The notes: generated by a model not told the origin, from the letters alone. A stretch of 64,000 bases of DNA from Pseudomonas sp. C1C7 (GCF_013359595.1 NZ_JABFMP010000026.1:44573-108572); one strand, 5' to 3'. Counted from the stretch's first letter, positions 34,452-43,426 are shown. Numbers and translations: made by a program.

Positions 34452-34946
34452 TCACTTCAGGCAGATGTCTGCCCACTTCTCGACCGACAACGGGCCCTTG
34501 ATGGTCTGTTGCAGAATCACGCCCGGACGGCTGGCTTCGAAGCGATACGCGGTGCCGACCGGCAGCAGGCACTGATGGCCGCGCTTGAGCAGCACGTAGC
34601 CCATGGGTTTGCCCGCTGGCAGGTCACCGGCCGCGTGAGTGCCCTCGCCGTCCTTGAGCGGGGCATCGAGCTTGAGGAAATCCACCCGCACTTCACCGTC
34701 CATGACGATGGCGAACTCGTCGTGGGCGCAGGTGTACCAGGGCGACTGGCCTTCGGCACGCAGGGTTTCGATGACGTAGCCCAGGTTGTAGCCGACGACG
34801 ACTTTCTCGTAAGGAAGGGATTTGTCCGCCACTTCGAAGATGTTCGAAAAGGCGTAATGGCTGGCCTGGCCGCTGACGATTTCAACCGAGCCCTTGCTGT
34901 AATTGTCCAGCGAGCCGAAGACTGTTTCGATTGCTGCGCTACTCAT
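34452..34946 (-). CDS. hapC: Hydroquinone 1,2-dioxygenase small subunit, HapC
   Basis: A 164-residue cupin-like protein starting MSSAAIETVFGSLDNYSKG. It shows WYTCAHDEFAIVMDGEVRVDF and KPMGYVLLKRGHQCLLP, typical of the small subunit that forms a heterotetramer with HapD. The ATG at 34946 with GTGAG upstream is preferred; a GTG three codons earlier is possible. It is the first gene of the hapCDEFGHI operon, and a 25-base palindrome that recurs upstream of the porin gene lies 86-110 bases before it. Confidence 0.87.
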   Translation of the reverse strand: MSSAAIETVFGSLDNYSKGSVEIVSGQASHYAFSNIFEVADKSLPYEKVVVGYNLGYVIETLRAEGQSPWYTCAHDEFAIVMDGEVRVDFLKLDAPLKDGEGTHAAGDLPAGKPMGYVLLKRGHQCLLPVGTAYRFEASRPGVILQQTIKGPLSVEKWADICLK

Positions 34947-35031
34947 GGTTCTCACCGTTTTGTTGTTTTAGTAACAGTGAGCAAACAGTACGACGCGACA
35001 GGTCCCGTAACAATTAGCTGACCGGCGACAA

Positions 35032-35056
35032 CAGTGTTTGCAAAACGCGAACACTG
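35032..35056. promoter_or_regulatory. Predicted LysR-type operator upstream of hapC
   Basis: A 25-base site with arms CAGTGTT and AACACTG separated by 11 bases. It lies between the LysR gene stop (35086) and hapC (34946). A second copy with 19 of 25 bases identical is at 42422-42446 upstream of the porin gene. A dyad of this size with a T-N11-A core fits a LysR-regulator box. Confidence 0.65.
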
Positions 35057-35085
35057 GTACGCAGCTCCTACAGGATGGTGGGGTT

Positions 35086-36015
35086 TCAGCGAATCCAGCC
35101 GCGCTCCAGCAACGGCACGTCCCAGCAGGGCTCGGCGCCGAAATTGTCCACCAGGAAATCGATCAGGGTCCGCACCTTCAACGCCCGACGCTGGGTGGCG
35201 GGGTATACCGCGGAGAAACTGAACGACGACAACAGATAATCCGACAGCACCGGAATCAACCGTCCGCTGAGCAAATCCTCACTGGCCACCAGCGTCGGCA
35301 GGCAGACAATCCCCACCCCGGTCTGGGCGTAATCGCGCAGCAGATGCACGGAGTTGGAACGTACCTGCCCCGGCAGGCTCAGTTCGACCTGTTCGTCCCC
35401 ACGATTGAACACCCAGCGATTGCGCGACGGATACCCCTCGTACAGAGCGATCTTGTGCTGCAGCAATTGCTGGGGATGGGTCGGGACGCCAAATTCGCTG
35501 GCGTAGTCCGGGGACATGCAGAACAGCCGGCGCACGGTGAACAGCTTTCGCTCGATCAACGTCTCAGCCATTGGCGGGAACATCTGGAACGCGACGTCGA
35601 AGCCTTCTTCGATGGGGTCCACCACCCGGTCGTTGACGATCACATCGACCTCGATGTCCGGGTACAGCCGGGTGAATTCCGCGAGCAGGTGACCGAAGTG
35701 GCTGATGGCAAACCCCGGCAACATCTGCACCCGCAGCTTGCCAGTAGGCTTGGCCCGCAGCTCGCGCATGTGTTCGGTCAGGGAATTGAACCCGGCGACC
35801 ATGTCCGCGCATTCCTTGTAGTACGTCTCCCCCACTTCGGAGAGCCGCACATGGCGAGTGCTGCGGTGGAACAGCGGCGCGTTGATGAATTGTTCCAGTT
35901 GCTGGATACGATGGGTGATCACCGAACGGGTCACGCCCAGTTGCTGGGCAGCCTTGGCGAAGTTGCCGGTCTCGGCCACCCGCACGAAGGCTTCGACACT
36001 GAGTAAACGATCCAT
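35086..36015 (-). CDS. LysR family regulator, probable activator of the hap genes
   Basis: A 309-residue LysR protein. The helix-turn-helix is at about residues 18-37 (FAKAAQQLGVTRSVITHRIQ), then the substrate-binding half with GKLRVQMLPGFAISHFGHLL. It is encoded just upstream of hapC on the same strand and upstream of an operator-like palindrome. It therefore probably responds to hydroquinone or a related aromatic and controls hapCDEFGHI. The same palindrome upstream of the porin-Liv operon suggests it also controls uptake. Its own promoter would lie in the REP-containing spacer at 36016-36195. Confidence 0.85.
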   Translation of the reverse strand: MDRLLSVEAFVRVAETGNFAKAAQQLGVTRSVITHRIQQLEQFINAPLFHRSTRHVRLSEVGETYYKECADMVAGFNSLTEHMRELRAKPTGKLRVQMLPGFAISHFGHLLAEFTRLYPDIEVDVIVNDRVVDPIEEGFDVAFQMFPPMAETLIERKLFTVRRLFCMSPDYASEFGVPTHPQQLLQHKIALYEGYPSRNRWVFNRGDEQVELSLPGQVRSNSVHLLRDYAQTGVGIVCLPTLVASEDLLSGRLIPVLSDYLLSSFSFSAVYPATQRRALKVRTLIDFLVDNFGAEPCWDVPLLERGWIR

Positions 36016-36093
36016 GGGGGCAGGTTCTCTGGAGGCTTTTTATTGTTGGCGTATGGCGAGGTTAGCCTTTCGCCGGCCTGCGCTCCATACCTG

Positions 36094-36173
36094 TGCAGGA
36101 GCTGCCGAAGGCTGCGATCTTTTGATCTTGCTCTTGAAAATCAAAAGATCGCAGCCTGCGACAGCTCCTACAC
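36094..36173. repeat. Long palindromic extragenic repeat
   Basis: A nearly symmetric 80-base element that begins with GCAGGAGCTGCCGAAGGC, has GATCTTTTGATC inside and ends with the inverted arm GACAGCTCCTACAC. Close copies are at 42616-42700 and 57389-57470 and a short form at 63769-63800. It fills the spacer between the Liv operon end and the LysR gene and would fold into a strong hairpin, possibly ending transcription. Confidence 0.8.
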
Positions 36174-36195
36174 GGGATTTGTGGTGTGCTCGCGA

Positions 36196-37230
36196 TTACA
36201 GGTCCTGGTACCCCTTCAGGCGTCGTTGCATCGGAAACACCTGCCAACCCAATCGCTCGCTGATCAACCCCCACACCCCCTGCGGGGCTTTGAGCATCAT
36301 CACCACCGCCACCACGCCGAGGATGATCATGTACACCGCGCCGTACTGCGCCAGGCAACCGCGCAGCACGAAGTAGATCAGCGTGCCGATCAAGGGCCCT
36401 TCCAGGGTGCCGATGCCGCCGATGATCACGATGAAGATCACCACCGCCGTCCAGTCCTGCAGGCTGAACGCCGCGTCCGGCGAAATCCGCAGCTTCTGCA
36501 GGAAGATCAGCGCCCCGACCACACCCGTACATCCGGCGGCCAGCACATAGACCATCAACTTGGTGCGCAAGGTATCCACCCCAAGGCTACCCGAGGCTGG
36601 TTCCGAATCGCGGATCGATGCCAGCGCCAGCCCCTGCCGCGAGCGCAGCAGGAAGAACACCACCGCCACCGCACCCATGGCGATGGCCAGGGCGGTGAAG
36701 TAGATCAAGGTTTCGCGCCCGTCCCGGTCATTGCCGATCTGCCTTACGATCGCCGCCGGCAGGCTCTGCCCCGACCCTCCGCCCAGGCTGCTCATCTGCG
36801 CCAGGCCCAGGCGGAATACCTCTGCCACCACCCAGGTGCCGATCGCGAAGTAAGCCCCGCGCAGGCGAAACACCACCAGCGCCGTGGGAATCGCCAGCAC
36901 TGCCACCAGCACCCCCGAGAGCAGAACCGCGAACAATGGTGGCACGCCCAACTGGCTGGCCAGCATGAACAGCAGATACCCACCCAGGCCGACGAAGGCC
37001 TGCTGCCCCACCGACACCATGCCAGCGTAACCGGCCAGCAGATTCCACATTTGCGCCAGGGCCAGGTAATAGGCGAACTCCACCACCAGCCGCAGGCTGG
37101 CGCGATCGGCCCAGAGTGGCGCGGTCAGCAACACCAGCACACAGAGCCCCAGCAGTGACAGGCCAATAGTGCTGCTGGTGGTCGTGCGCTGTACGCGATA
37201 AACCGGCGCGGGATTGTTCAAGGCATTCAT
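36196..37230 (-). CDS. livM: Branched-chain amino acid-type ABC permease, LivM-like
   Basis: A 344-residue permease with about nine membrane helices. It starts MNALNNPAPVYRVQ at 37230, overlapping the LivH stop (ATGA). Family segments are LLAGYAGMVSVGQQAFVGLGGY and a C-terminal GGIGTLEGPLIGTLIYFVL. It pairs with LivH in a HAAT-family importer. Such systems import branched amino acids, urea, amides or aromatic acids; the neighbouring hap genes and shared operator suggest an aromatic substrate here. Confidence 0.88.
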   Translation of the reverse strand: MNALNNPAPVYRVQRTTTSSTIGLSLLGLCVLVLLTAPLWADRASLRLVVEFAYYLALAQMWNLLAGYAGMVSVGQQAFVGLGGYLLFMLASQLGVPPLFAVLLSGVLVAVLAIPTALVVFRLRGAYFAIGTWVVAEVFRLGLAQMSSLGGGSGQSLPAAIVRQIGNDRDGRETLIYFTALAIAMGAVAVVFFLLRSRQGLALASIRDSEPASGSLGVDTLRTKLMVYVLAAGCTGVVGALIFLQKLRISPDAAFSLQDWTAVVIFIVIIGGIGTLEGPLIGTLIYFVLRGCLAQYGAVYMIILGVVAVVMMLKAPQGVWGLISERLGWQVFPMQRRLKGYQDL

Positions 37231-38093
37231 CAGTCGACACTCCGGGGAAACAGGCCACGCGGACGCACGACCAGGATCAGCAGAAACACAAGATGACCGG
37301 CGAGGATCTGCCAGCCGGGATCGATCTTCGCCCCCAGGGTCTGCGCGACGCCGAGGATCACCCCGCCCGCCAGCGTGCCCCACAGGCTGCCCAGGCCGCC
37401 GATGATCACCGCCTCGAAACCGTACAACAGTCGCGCCGGCCCCACGGTGGGATCGAAACTGGTGCGAATCGCCAGGAACACCCCTGCAATCGACACCACC
37501 GCCATCGCCAGCGCCATCGCCAGGCCGAAGATGTGCGCATTGTTCACGCCCATCAGTCGCGCGGTGTGCTGGTCATCGGAGGTGGCGCGGAACGCCCGGC
37601 CCAGCGAAGTCTTGTAGAACAACAGTTGCAGGCCGCCGATGATCAGCAACGCACTGCCGAACACGATCAGCGGCATCACCCCGACGCTCAGGCTGCCGAT
37701 ACCGACGCTGGCCACCTCAAGCTCACCCTGGGACAGTTTCTGGCTGTCGGCGCTGAAAAATTCCAGCAGCACGTTCTGCACGATGATCGAAAGTCCAAAC
37801 GTCACCAGCAGCGGCGGCAGGATGTCGCTGCCCAAGGTGCGGTTGAGCAATAACCGCTGCAGCAGATAGCCGAAGACGAACATCAACGGCACCACCATCA
37901 GCAGACTGGCCAGCGGGCTGAAACCAAGATGGTTGACCACCACCAGCGCCAGGTACGACGCCAGCACGATGAAGTCGCCATGGGCGATGTTGACCAGACG
38001 CATGATGCCGAACATCAGCGACAGGCCCACCGCGAACATCGCGTACAGGCCACCGAGCAATACGCCTTGAAGCAAAGTATTTAGCCATTCCAT
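37230..38093 (-). CDS. livH: Branched-chain amino acid-type ABC permease, LivH-like
   Basis: A 287-residue permease starting MEWLNTLLQGVLLGGLYAMFA at 38093, the characteristic N-terminus of LivH proteins. It contains GLSLMFGIMRLVNIAHGDFI and a C-terminal IGGLGSLWGTLAGGVILG loop. Its start lies three bases before the LivF stop and its end overlaps LivM, so the four importer genes are tightly coupled. Confidence 0.9.
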   Translation of the reverse strand: MEWLNTLLQGVLLGGLYAMFAVGLSLMFGIMRLVNIAHGDFIVLASYLALVVVNHLGFSPLASLLMVVPLMFVFGYLLQRLLLNRTLGSDILPPLLVTFGLSIIVQNVLLEFFSADSQKLSQGELEVASVGIGSLSVGVMPLIVFGSALLIIGGLQLLFYKTSLGRAFRATSDDQHTARLMGVNNAHIFGLAMALAMAVVSIAGVFLAIRTSFDPTVGPARLLYGFEAVIIGGLGSLWGTLAGGVILGVAQTLGAKIDPGWQILAGHLVFLLILVVRPRGLFPRSVD

Positions 38094-38095
38094 CA

Positions 38096-38800
38096 CTAGA
38101 TCCCGAAATACGCGGCTTTGATTTGTGCCTTGTCCGCATCCCCTGGCCGCCCGGTCAGGGACACCCGCCCTTCCTGGAAGCAATAGAAACGGTCACTCAC
38201 ACTCAACGCCTGATTGATGTCCTGTTCGACGAGAATCACCGTGGTGCCATCGGCCTTGATCGAAGGCAGCGCGGCATAGATGTCCTTGATGGTGGTCGGT
38301 GCCAGGCCGAGGCTGATTTCGTCGCACAGCAGCAACTGCGGGTTGGCCATCAGCCCGCGACCGATCGCGACCATTTGCTGCTGGCCGCCGGACAGCGCAG
38401 TGCCGGGGCGCTTGCGCAGTTTTTCCAGCACCGGGAACAGCTGATAAATCCGCTTCAGGGTCCAGGGCCCCGGGCGTTTGCTGTAGGCGCCGATCAGCAG
38501 GTTTTCCTCGACGCTGAGCGAAGGAAACAGCTTGCGGCCCTCGGGCACCAAGGCGATGCCCTGCTCCAGCACCCGGTTGGCCGGCATGTCGCCGATGGCC
38601 TGGCCATTGAAACGAATGGCACCGGGCTGATTGCTGATCAACCCGGCCAGCGAGCGCAGGAAGGTCGATTTGCCGGCACCGTTGGAGCCGATGATCGCCA
38701 CGGTCTCGCCGGCTTCCAGGTTCAGGCTGATGTCGAACAGCGCCTGGAAGTCGCCGTAGCCGGCGCAGAGTTTGTCGATAGATAAAAGACTGGTGCTCAT
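38096..38800 (-). CDS. livF: ABC transporter ATPase, LivF-like
   Basis: A 234-residue ATPase with Walker A GSNGAGKST, signature LSGGQQQMVAIGRGL and Walker B LLLCDEISLGLAP. The LSLDKLCAGYGD-type start and the ending KAAYFGI are usual for LivF. It acts with LivG at the inner membrane to energise LivHM. Confidence 0.92.
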   Translation of the reverse strand: MSTSLLSIDKLCAGYGDFQALFDISLNLEAGETVAIIGSNGAGKSTFLRSLAGLISNQPGAIRFNGQAIGDMPANRVLEQGIALVPEGRKLFPSLSVEENLLIGAYSKRPGPWTLKRIYQLFPVLEKLRKRPGTALSGGQQQMVAIGRGLMANPQLLLCDEISLGLAPTTIKDIYAALPSIKADGTTVILVEQDINQALSVSDRFYCFQEGRVSLTGRPGDADKAQIKAAYFGI

Positions 38801-38803
38801 GGC

Positions 38804-39529
38804 TCAGCTCCCGATGCCCATGTAAATGTCCTGGACCCTGGGGTCGGCCATGACGCTGTGGGGTTCACCTTCGGCCAGCTTGGCGCCGAAGTTGATCACG
38901 GTCAGGCGACTGACCACCGCCAGCAAGGCATGCACGATGTGTTCGATCCAGATGATGGCCACGCCCGACTTGTGGATGCCCTGGATGGTCTCTACCAGCG
39001 CCAGGCACTCCGGTTCCGTCAGGCCGCCGGCGATTTCGTCAAGCAACAGCAGGCGTGGTTGGGTCGACAGCGCCCGGGCCATTTCCAGGCGCTTGCGGTC
39101 GAGCAGCGTCAGGGAGCCGGCCAGCACGTTGGCCTTGCGCATCAGCCCGGTCAGTTCCAGGGTCTGCGCGCACCATTGGCTGGCTTCCTTGTCGCCCAGG
39201 CGCGCGCCGAACGTCGCCCCCACCAGCAGGTTCTCGAACACGGTCATTTTCACGAACGGATGCGGGATCTGGTGGGAACGGCCAATGCCTTGCTGGCAGC
39301 GCTTGAACACCGGTTCGCGGGTGACGTCACGGCCTTCGAAACGGATGCGGCCCTGATCCGCCGCGACGCCACCGGCGATCAGGTTGAACAGCGTGCTTTT
39401 ACCGGCGCCGTTGGGGCCGATGATGCCCAGGGCTTCCCCCGGTTGCAGGTCCAGGCTCATGGCGTCCGTGACCTTCACTGAGCCGTAGCTCTTGTGCACG
39501 TCACTCAGTTGCAGAAGTGGTTGTTGCAT
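38804..39529 (-). CDS. livG: ABC transporter ATPase, LivG-like
   Basis: A 241-residue ATPase starting MQQPLLQLSDVHKSYG at 39529. It has Walker A GPNGAGKST, a signature-region LTLLDRKRLEMARAL and Walker B LLLLDEIAGGLTEPE, with the TEPE sequence typical of LivG. The usual LSGGQ signature reads GSLTLLDRK, as in many LivG proteins. The end GIGS lies four bases before LivF. It is the partner of LivF. Confidence 0.92.
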   Translation of the reverse strand: MQQPLLQLSDVHKSYGSVKVTDAMSLDLQPGEALGIIGPNGAGKSTLFNLIAGGVAADQGRIRFEGRDVTREPVFKRCQQGIGRSHQIPHPFVKMTVFENLLVGATFGARLGDKEASQWCAQTLELTGLMRKANVLAGSLTLLDRKRLEMARALSTQPRLLLLDEIAGGLTEPECLALVETIQGIHKSGVAIIWIEHIVHALLAVVSRLTVINFGAKLAEGEPHSVMADPRVQDIYMGIGS

Positions 39530-39554
39530 GGTGCACCTGTGTCCCGTTGCCCGC

Positions 39555-40865
39555 TCAATAGGTAATCGCCTGCATCTCGCCGCCCAGAGGAATCGCCGGG
39601 GCGCTGGCATTGCTGGTGATCACCAGGTCGTATTTGCTGTCGCTGCCCAGGCGCCACTGGCCGCTGACCAGTGGCGTCTTGGCGACGTTCTTCACCGGCC
39701 CGCCGTTCCAGTTGATCGGCCCGACCACGGTGTTGAGGTTGGTCTTGAGCAAGGCATCGCGTACCGCATGGGCGTTGCCCACCTCTTCGGTGCGCTTGAG
39801 GATGTCCACCGCCAGCTCGAACAGCGCGTGGACGAAACCCAACGGCTGGGTCCATTGCTTGCCGGTGGCCTGGGTGAAACCCTGGGCGAGCTGGCCGGCG
39901 CTGGCACCGGTCAACGACGAGCTGAACGGGTGCGTGGGGCTCCACCAGATTTCCGTCGACAGGTTGTTGCCGGCCTTGCCCAGTGCCTCGACCGCCGTGG
40001 GGAACAGCAGCGCCTTGCCCACCGACACGGCCTTGGGCTTGAAGCCCTGCTGGCGCGCCTGGGTCCAGAAGGTGCTGAGGTCCGGCGGGATCACCACACC
40101 AGTGACCACCTCGACCTCGGCCTTTTTGAAGGCGGCAATCTGCGCGGAGAAATCGTCGGTCAGGCTCTGGAAGCGACCGGGGTCGACCAGTTGGAAACCC
40201 TTTTGCGCCAGCACCGGCGGGAAGCCGAGCTTCTGATCACCCCAGGCATTGCCGTCGCCATCGTTGGGAAACAGGCCGCCGACCACCTTGTTGGACGGCA
40301 TCGCGCCCCACATCGCGGTGTAGGCGCCGATCACATCCTCCAGGCCCCAGAAGAAGTGGTAAGTCCACTCGAAACCCTGGTCCGGCTTGCCGCCACGGGT
40401 GAAGAACCACGGCTGCCACGGCGCGACCGTGGAGATGCAGGGGATCTCGTTGATCTCGCACTGGTCGGACACCGGGTTGGTGGTTTCCGGGGTCGAGGAC
40501 ACCAGCATCAGGTCGACCTGGTCCGACAGGATCAACTCGCTCGCCACCTCCGCCGCGCGGTTGGGGTTGGACTGGCTGTCCTTGACGATTACTTCCAGGC
40601 GATAGGCCTTGCCACCGATGTTGATGGAGTTCTTCAGCACCTGCTTGAGGGATTCGATGATGTAGTTATCGGCTGCGGCAAACGGCGCCAGCGGACCGGT
40701 CTGCGGGCTGACGTAGCCGAGCTTGATGACCCGTTCACCGCCGATGGCGAATCGCAACGGCAGGCTCGCCAGCGCCACGCCACCGGCGGCGACACCGGTG
40801 CCACGCAGGAATGCGCGACGGGAGAAATCGCGGCCAAACAGGTTTTTATCGTTGTTGTCAGTCAT
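39555..40865 (-). CDS. Liv-type ABC substrate-binding protein with Tat signal
   Basis: A 436-residue periplasmic binding protein of the Leu/Ile/Val or urea/amide type (peripla_BP_6). The N-terminus MTDNNDKNLFGRDFSRRAFLRG carries a twin-arginine motif (SRRAFL), followed by a hydrophobic stretch, so export should be by Tat in a folded state. The mature part starts with KLGYVSPQTGPLAPFAAADN. It is encoded between the porin and LivG genes. The ligand is unknown; an aromatic compound is inferred from the shared operator with the hap operon. Confidence 0.88.
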   Translation of the reverse strand: MTDNNDKNLFGRDFSRRAFLRGTGVAAGGVALASLPLRFAIGGERVIKLGYVSPQTGPLAPFAAADNYIIESLKQVLKNSINIGGKAYRLEVIVKDSQSNPNRAAEVASELILSDQVDLMLVSSTPETTNPVSDQCEINEIPCISTVAPWQPWFFTRGGKPDQGFEWTYHFFWGLEDVIGAYTAMWGAMPSNKVVGGLFPNDGDGNAWGDQKLGFPPVLAQKGFQLVDPGRFQSLTDDFSAQIAAFKKAEVEVVTGVVIPPDLSTFWTQARQQGFKPKAVSVGKALLFPTAVEALGKAGNNLSTEIWWSPTHPFSSSLTGASAGQLAQGFTQATGKQWTQPLGFVHALFELAVDILKRTEEVGNAHAVRDALLKTNLNTVVGPINWNGGPVKNVAKTPLVSGQWRLGSDSKYDLVITSNASAPAIPLGGEMQAITY

Positions 40866-40952
40866 GTAAATACTCCAAAAGCCTGGACGAACGGGGTCGC
40901 CACGTGTGGCCGGGCCAGCACGCAGGGTCAGGGGTAATCGGGGGGAATCGGT

Positions 40953-42299
40953 TTAGAAGAACAGCGTGACGTCGAAGGACGCGACCACCTGCGAGTCCTT
41001 TTCCCCGTCGGCGTAGGCGTCGCGACCGGGGCCGGAGTGGATGTCGTAACGCAGTTCCGGACGCAGGCGCACGTTGGGTGACGGGGTCCAGGCCAGGTTG
41101 GTGGTGACGCCGTAGAAGCTGCCCCAGGTCGGGTCGGGGATGCCGGTGTTCGGGTCGATGTTGGCCATCATCACGTGCACCGGCGCGTCGGTGTAGAACC
41201 ACTCGGCGCGGCTGTTCCACATGAGGTTTTCGCTGAGCTTGTGGTACCAGTTCAGATCGGTGCCGTACCAGGTGCCGTCCTGTTTGTTGGCGAACCCGGC
41301 GAAAGCGCCGTCCTTCTGCTTGCCGTAGTTCAGCTCCAGGGCCACGCGGTTGTTCGGATCGAGCACTTGCGACAGGGTCAGGTACGAGGCCAGACGCTTG
41401 AAATCGTCTTCCTTGGTGCCGGCCGGAATCGGCGAGCCGCAGCTGCATTCGGCAAAACTGTCGCCGGCGCCGTTGCCGTAGATGTTTTCCCAGTCGATCC
41501 AGGTGTTGAAATCCGCCGAGCGCCAGCGCAGGTTGGCGATTACGTCCGGGTCGTGGTTGGGATCCTGCAGGTTGTTCCAGCCCTGGACCACGCCCAGCTC
41601 GAAGCCGAGCATGCTTTCGCCAGGCGCCGATGGCAGTTTGAACGAGTACAGCGCACCGGCATGCTTGGCCGGGCCGTGCATGAAGGAATAGGTGTGGGAG
41701 TAGAAATCGGTGGGTGCCGGGGACGGCAAGGCGAAGCCGATTTCGTTTTCCAGCGGGGTGTGGAAGATGCCGATCATCAGGTCGGACCCGCCAAGCACCG
41801 GGAAGTAGAAATCGACGTAGGCCTGGGCGATGGTCAGCGCCGGGTCCTCAGGCTTGTTGTTGCGATTGGCGCTCAGGTCCTCGTCCCAGCCGTAGGTCTT
41901 GAAGTAGCGCGCGTCCTTGCCGTACAGCGTGGTCACGTTGAAACCCCAGTCGGCTTCCTGAGGCATCGGCCCCGGGAACGGCCCGACTCGCCCGACCACG
42001 TTGCTCTTGGGTTTCTTCTCCACGGCCAGGGCGAACTGATTGAGGTTCACGCCTTCGTCGGTATTGAAGAAACTCTGCTTGCTGACGTCATCCGTGCCGT
42101 TATTGTTATAGATCACACCCGCCTGGGCCCAACCATAGATCTTGATGCCGTGATCCCTTTCGAGGCTGTCGCCGAACACGCTGCGCACCAGCGACCCCAT
42201 GGGATCGTCGGCCGCACCAGCCATCGAGGGAAACAAAACACCGGCACCCAGAACGGGGGCGAACAGGGTCGCTGCGCACACCCATGCACGAATATTCAT
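40953..42299 (-). CDS. Outer membrane beta-barrel porin-like protein
   Basis: A 448-residue protein. The start at 42299 has AAGGAAGG upstream and yields a signal peptide with cleavage near AGA-ADD. The mature part contains alternating strands rich in Trp, Tyr, Asn and Gly (YGWAQAGVIYNNN, NWYHKLSENLMWNSRAEWFY) and ends in phenylalanine (VTLFF), the usual end of an outer membrane barrel. It resembles the BBP2/DUF1597-type barrels. As first gene of the porin-binding protein-Liv operon it probably lets the substrate cross the outer membrane. Confidence 0.82.
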   Translation of the reverse strand: MNIRAWVCAATLFAPVLGAGVLFPSMAGAADDPMGSLVRSVFGDSLERDHGIKIYGWAQAGVIYNNNGTDDVSKQSFFNTDEGVNLNQFALAVEKKPKSNVVGRVGPFPGPMPQEADWGFNVTTLYGKDARYFKTYGWDEDLSANRNNKPEDPALTIAQAYVDFYFPVLGGSDLMIGIFHTPLENEIGFALPSPAPTDFYSHTYSFMHGPAKHAGALYSFKLPSAPGESMLGFELGVVQGWNNLQDPNHDPDVIANLRWRSADFNTWIDWENIYGNGAGDSFAECSCGSPIPAGTKEDDFKRLASYLTLSQVLDPNNRVALELNYGKQKDGAFAGFANKQDGTWYGTDLNWYHKLSENLMWNSRAEWFYTDAPVHVMMANIDPNTGIPDPTWGSFYGVTTNLAWTPSPNVRLRPELRYDIHSGPGRDAYADGEKDSQVVASFDVTLFF

Positions 42300-42421
42300 A
42301 TCTGCCTTCCTTATTTTTATTAGGCCGCCGAACACCATTCGATCGTTGGCAAATCGTGGTACTCGACGTGAAGGAGGCTACAAGCCAGCCCCTCCCCCAA
42401 CAATTCCAATCTCGGCGACTT

Positions 42422-42446
42422 CAGTGTTTGCGTAATCAGAACAATG
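42422..42446. promoter_or_regulatory. Predicted LysR-type operator upstream of the porin-Liv operon
   Basis: A 25-base site starting CAGTGTTTGC and ending GAACAATG, with 19 of 25 positions identical to the site upstream of hapC at 35032-35056. It lies 123-147 bases upstream of the porin start, a usual distance for a LysR activator. The right arm has one mismatch in the dyad. Confidence 0.6.
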
Positions 42447-42479
42447 CGGGCGGGAATTACGTGCGTTGGATATCAAAAA

Positions 42480-42574
42480 CTGTGGGAGCGGGCTTGCCCG
42501 CGATCACGGTAGGTCAGGCAAAGGAGATGTTGAAGCTGCTGGCCTCTTCGCAGGCAAGCCCGCTCCCACAGGGG
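42480..42574. repeat. REP doublet
   Basis: Two inverted units, GTGGGAGCGGGCTTGCCCGC and the complement near 42546-42571, enclose about 40 bases. Together with the next element it fills the 407-base spacer between the quinone reductase and the porin gene. No gene is seen in that spacer. Confidence 0.8.
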
Positions 42575-42615
42575 ACCTTCGGTGGATGCGGGATTTGCAT
42601 TGAAACCCCGAAACC

Positions 42616-42700
42616 GTAGGAGCTGCCGAAGGCTGCGATCTTTTGATTCTGCTTTGAAAGATCAAAAGATCGCAGCCTCGTTTCACTCGACAGCTCCTGC
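42616..42700. repeat. Long palindromic extragenic repeat
   Basis: Copy of the element at 36094-36173: it starts GTAGGAGCTGCCGAAGGC and ends CACTCGACAGCTCCTGC, with two nested GATC-containing arms around 42640-42670. It lies just after the 3' end of the quinone reductase gene and may serve as its terminator. Confidence 0.8.
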
Positions 42701-42706
42701 AAAGGC

Positions 42707-43417
42707 TCAGGCCTTGGCAGGCAGTGGGTAGAGCTTGTCATCAAACTGCGACAACCTCGGAAAAACCAACGGCTGATCATCACTCAGATGCTGCAACCGC
42801 TGCGCGTAATCCTTGAGAAACGCCTGACGCGCTTCATCGCTGATATACGGCACATGCCAGGCCACGAACGGCTCCAGCACATCAAAACCGACATAGGCCA
42901 ACGTCCCGCGCAGGATCGGGCGCAGCATGTCTTGCAGCGGGCCATGAATCGCGTCTTCGCCGAACATGTGCTCACGCCCGCCCAGGGTCACGGTTACCAG
43001 GGCCTTCTTGCCCGCCAGCCCGCCCTGATCGTAGAAGCGTTTGCCACCGTAGCAGATGCCCGAGACCAGTACACGGTCGATCCAGCCCTTGAGCATGGCA
43101 GGCGCCGAGAACCAGAAGATCGGGAAGTTGAGGATGACGAGGTCGGCCCAGAGCAGCTTGTCCAGTTCGCCCTGGATGTCTGCCGCCAGTGACTGGCTTT
43201 TCACGCCCAGGCGTTGTTCCAGCGCGTACACCAGGTAATCGGGGTTTTCCCGGGAGGAGAAGTCGGCGTCGCTGGCCACCGGGTTCCAGTTCATCTTGTA
43301 CAGGTCACTGACCTGCACTTCGTGGCCCTGGGCTTCGAGGGTCGTCACGGCCTGGTCGCGCAGGGCTGCGGTGAAGGATTTTGGCTCGGGGTGAGCGTGG
43401 ACGATCAGTACTTTCAT
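42707..43417 (-). CDS. NAD(P)H quinone oxidoreductase, flavodoxin-2 family
   Basis: A 236-residue flavoprotein starting MKVLIVHAHPEPKSFTAAL, the FMN/FAD phosphate loop of the NQO1/MdaB/KefF family. It also has NFPIFWFSAPAMLKGWIDRVL and the TLGGREHMFG region. It reduces quinones by two electrons. In P. aeruginosa a quinone oxidoreductase gene of this kind lies next to aruH; here it has the same strand as the aru genes but a peptide ABC transporter lies between. It starts nine bases after the end of the peptide ATPase gene. Confidence 0.88.
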   Translation of the reverse strand: MKVLIVHAHPEPKSFTAALRDQAVTTLEAQGHEVQVSDLYKMNWNPVASDADFSSRENPDYLVYALEQRLGVKSQSLAADIQGELDKLLWADLVILNFPIFWFSAPAMLKGWIDRVLVSGICYGGKRFYDQGGLAGKKALVTVTLGGREHMFGEDAIHGPLQDMLRPILRGTLAYVGFDVLEPFVAWHVPYISDEARQAFLKDYAQRLQHLSDDQPLVFPRLSQFDDKLYPLPAKA

Positions 43418-43426
43418 GGTGATTCC

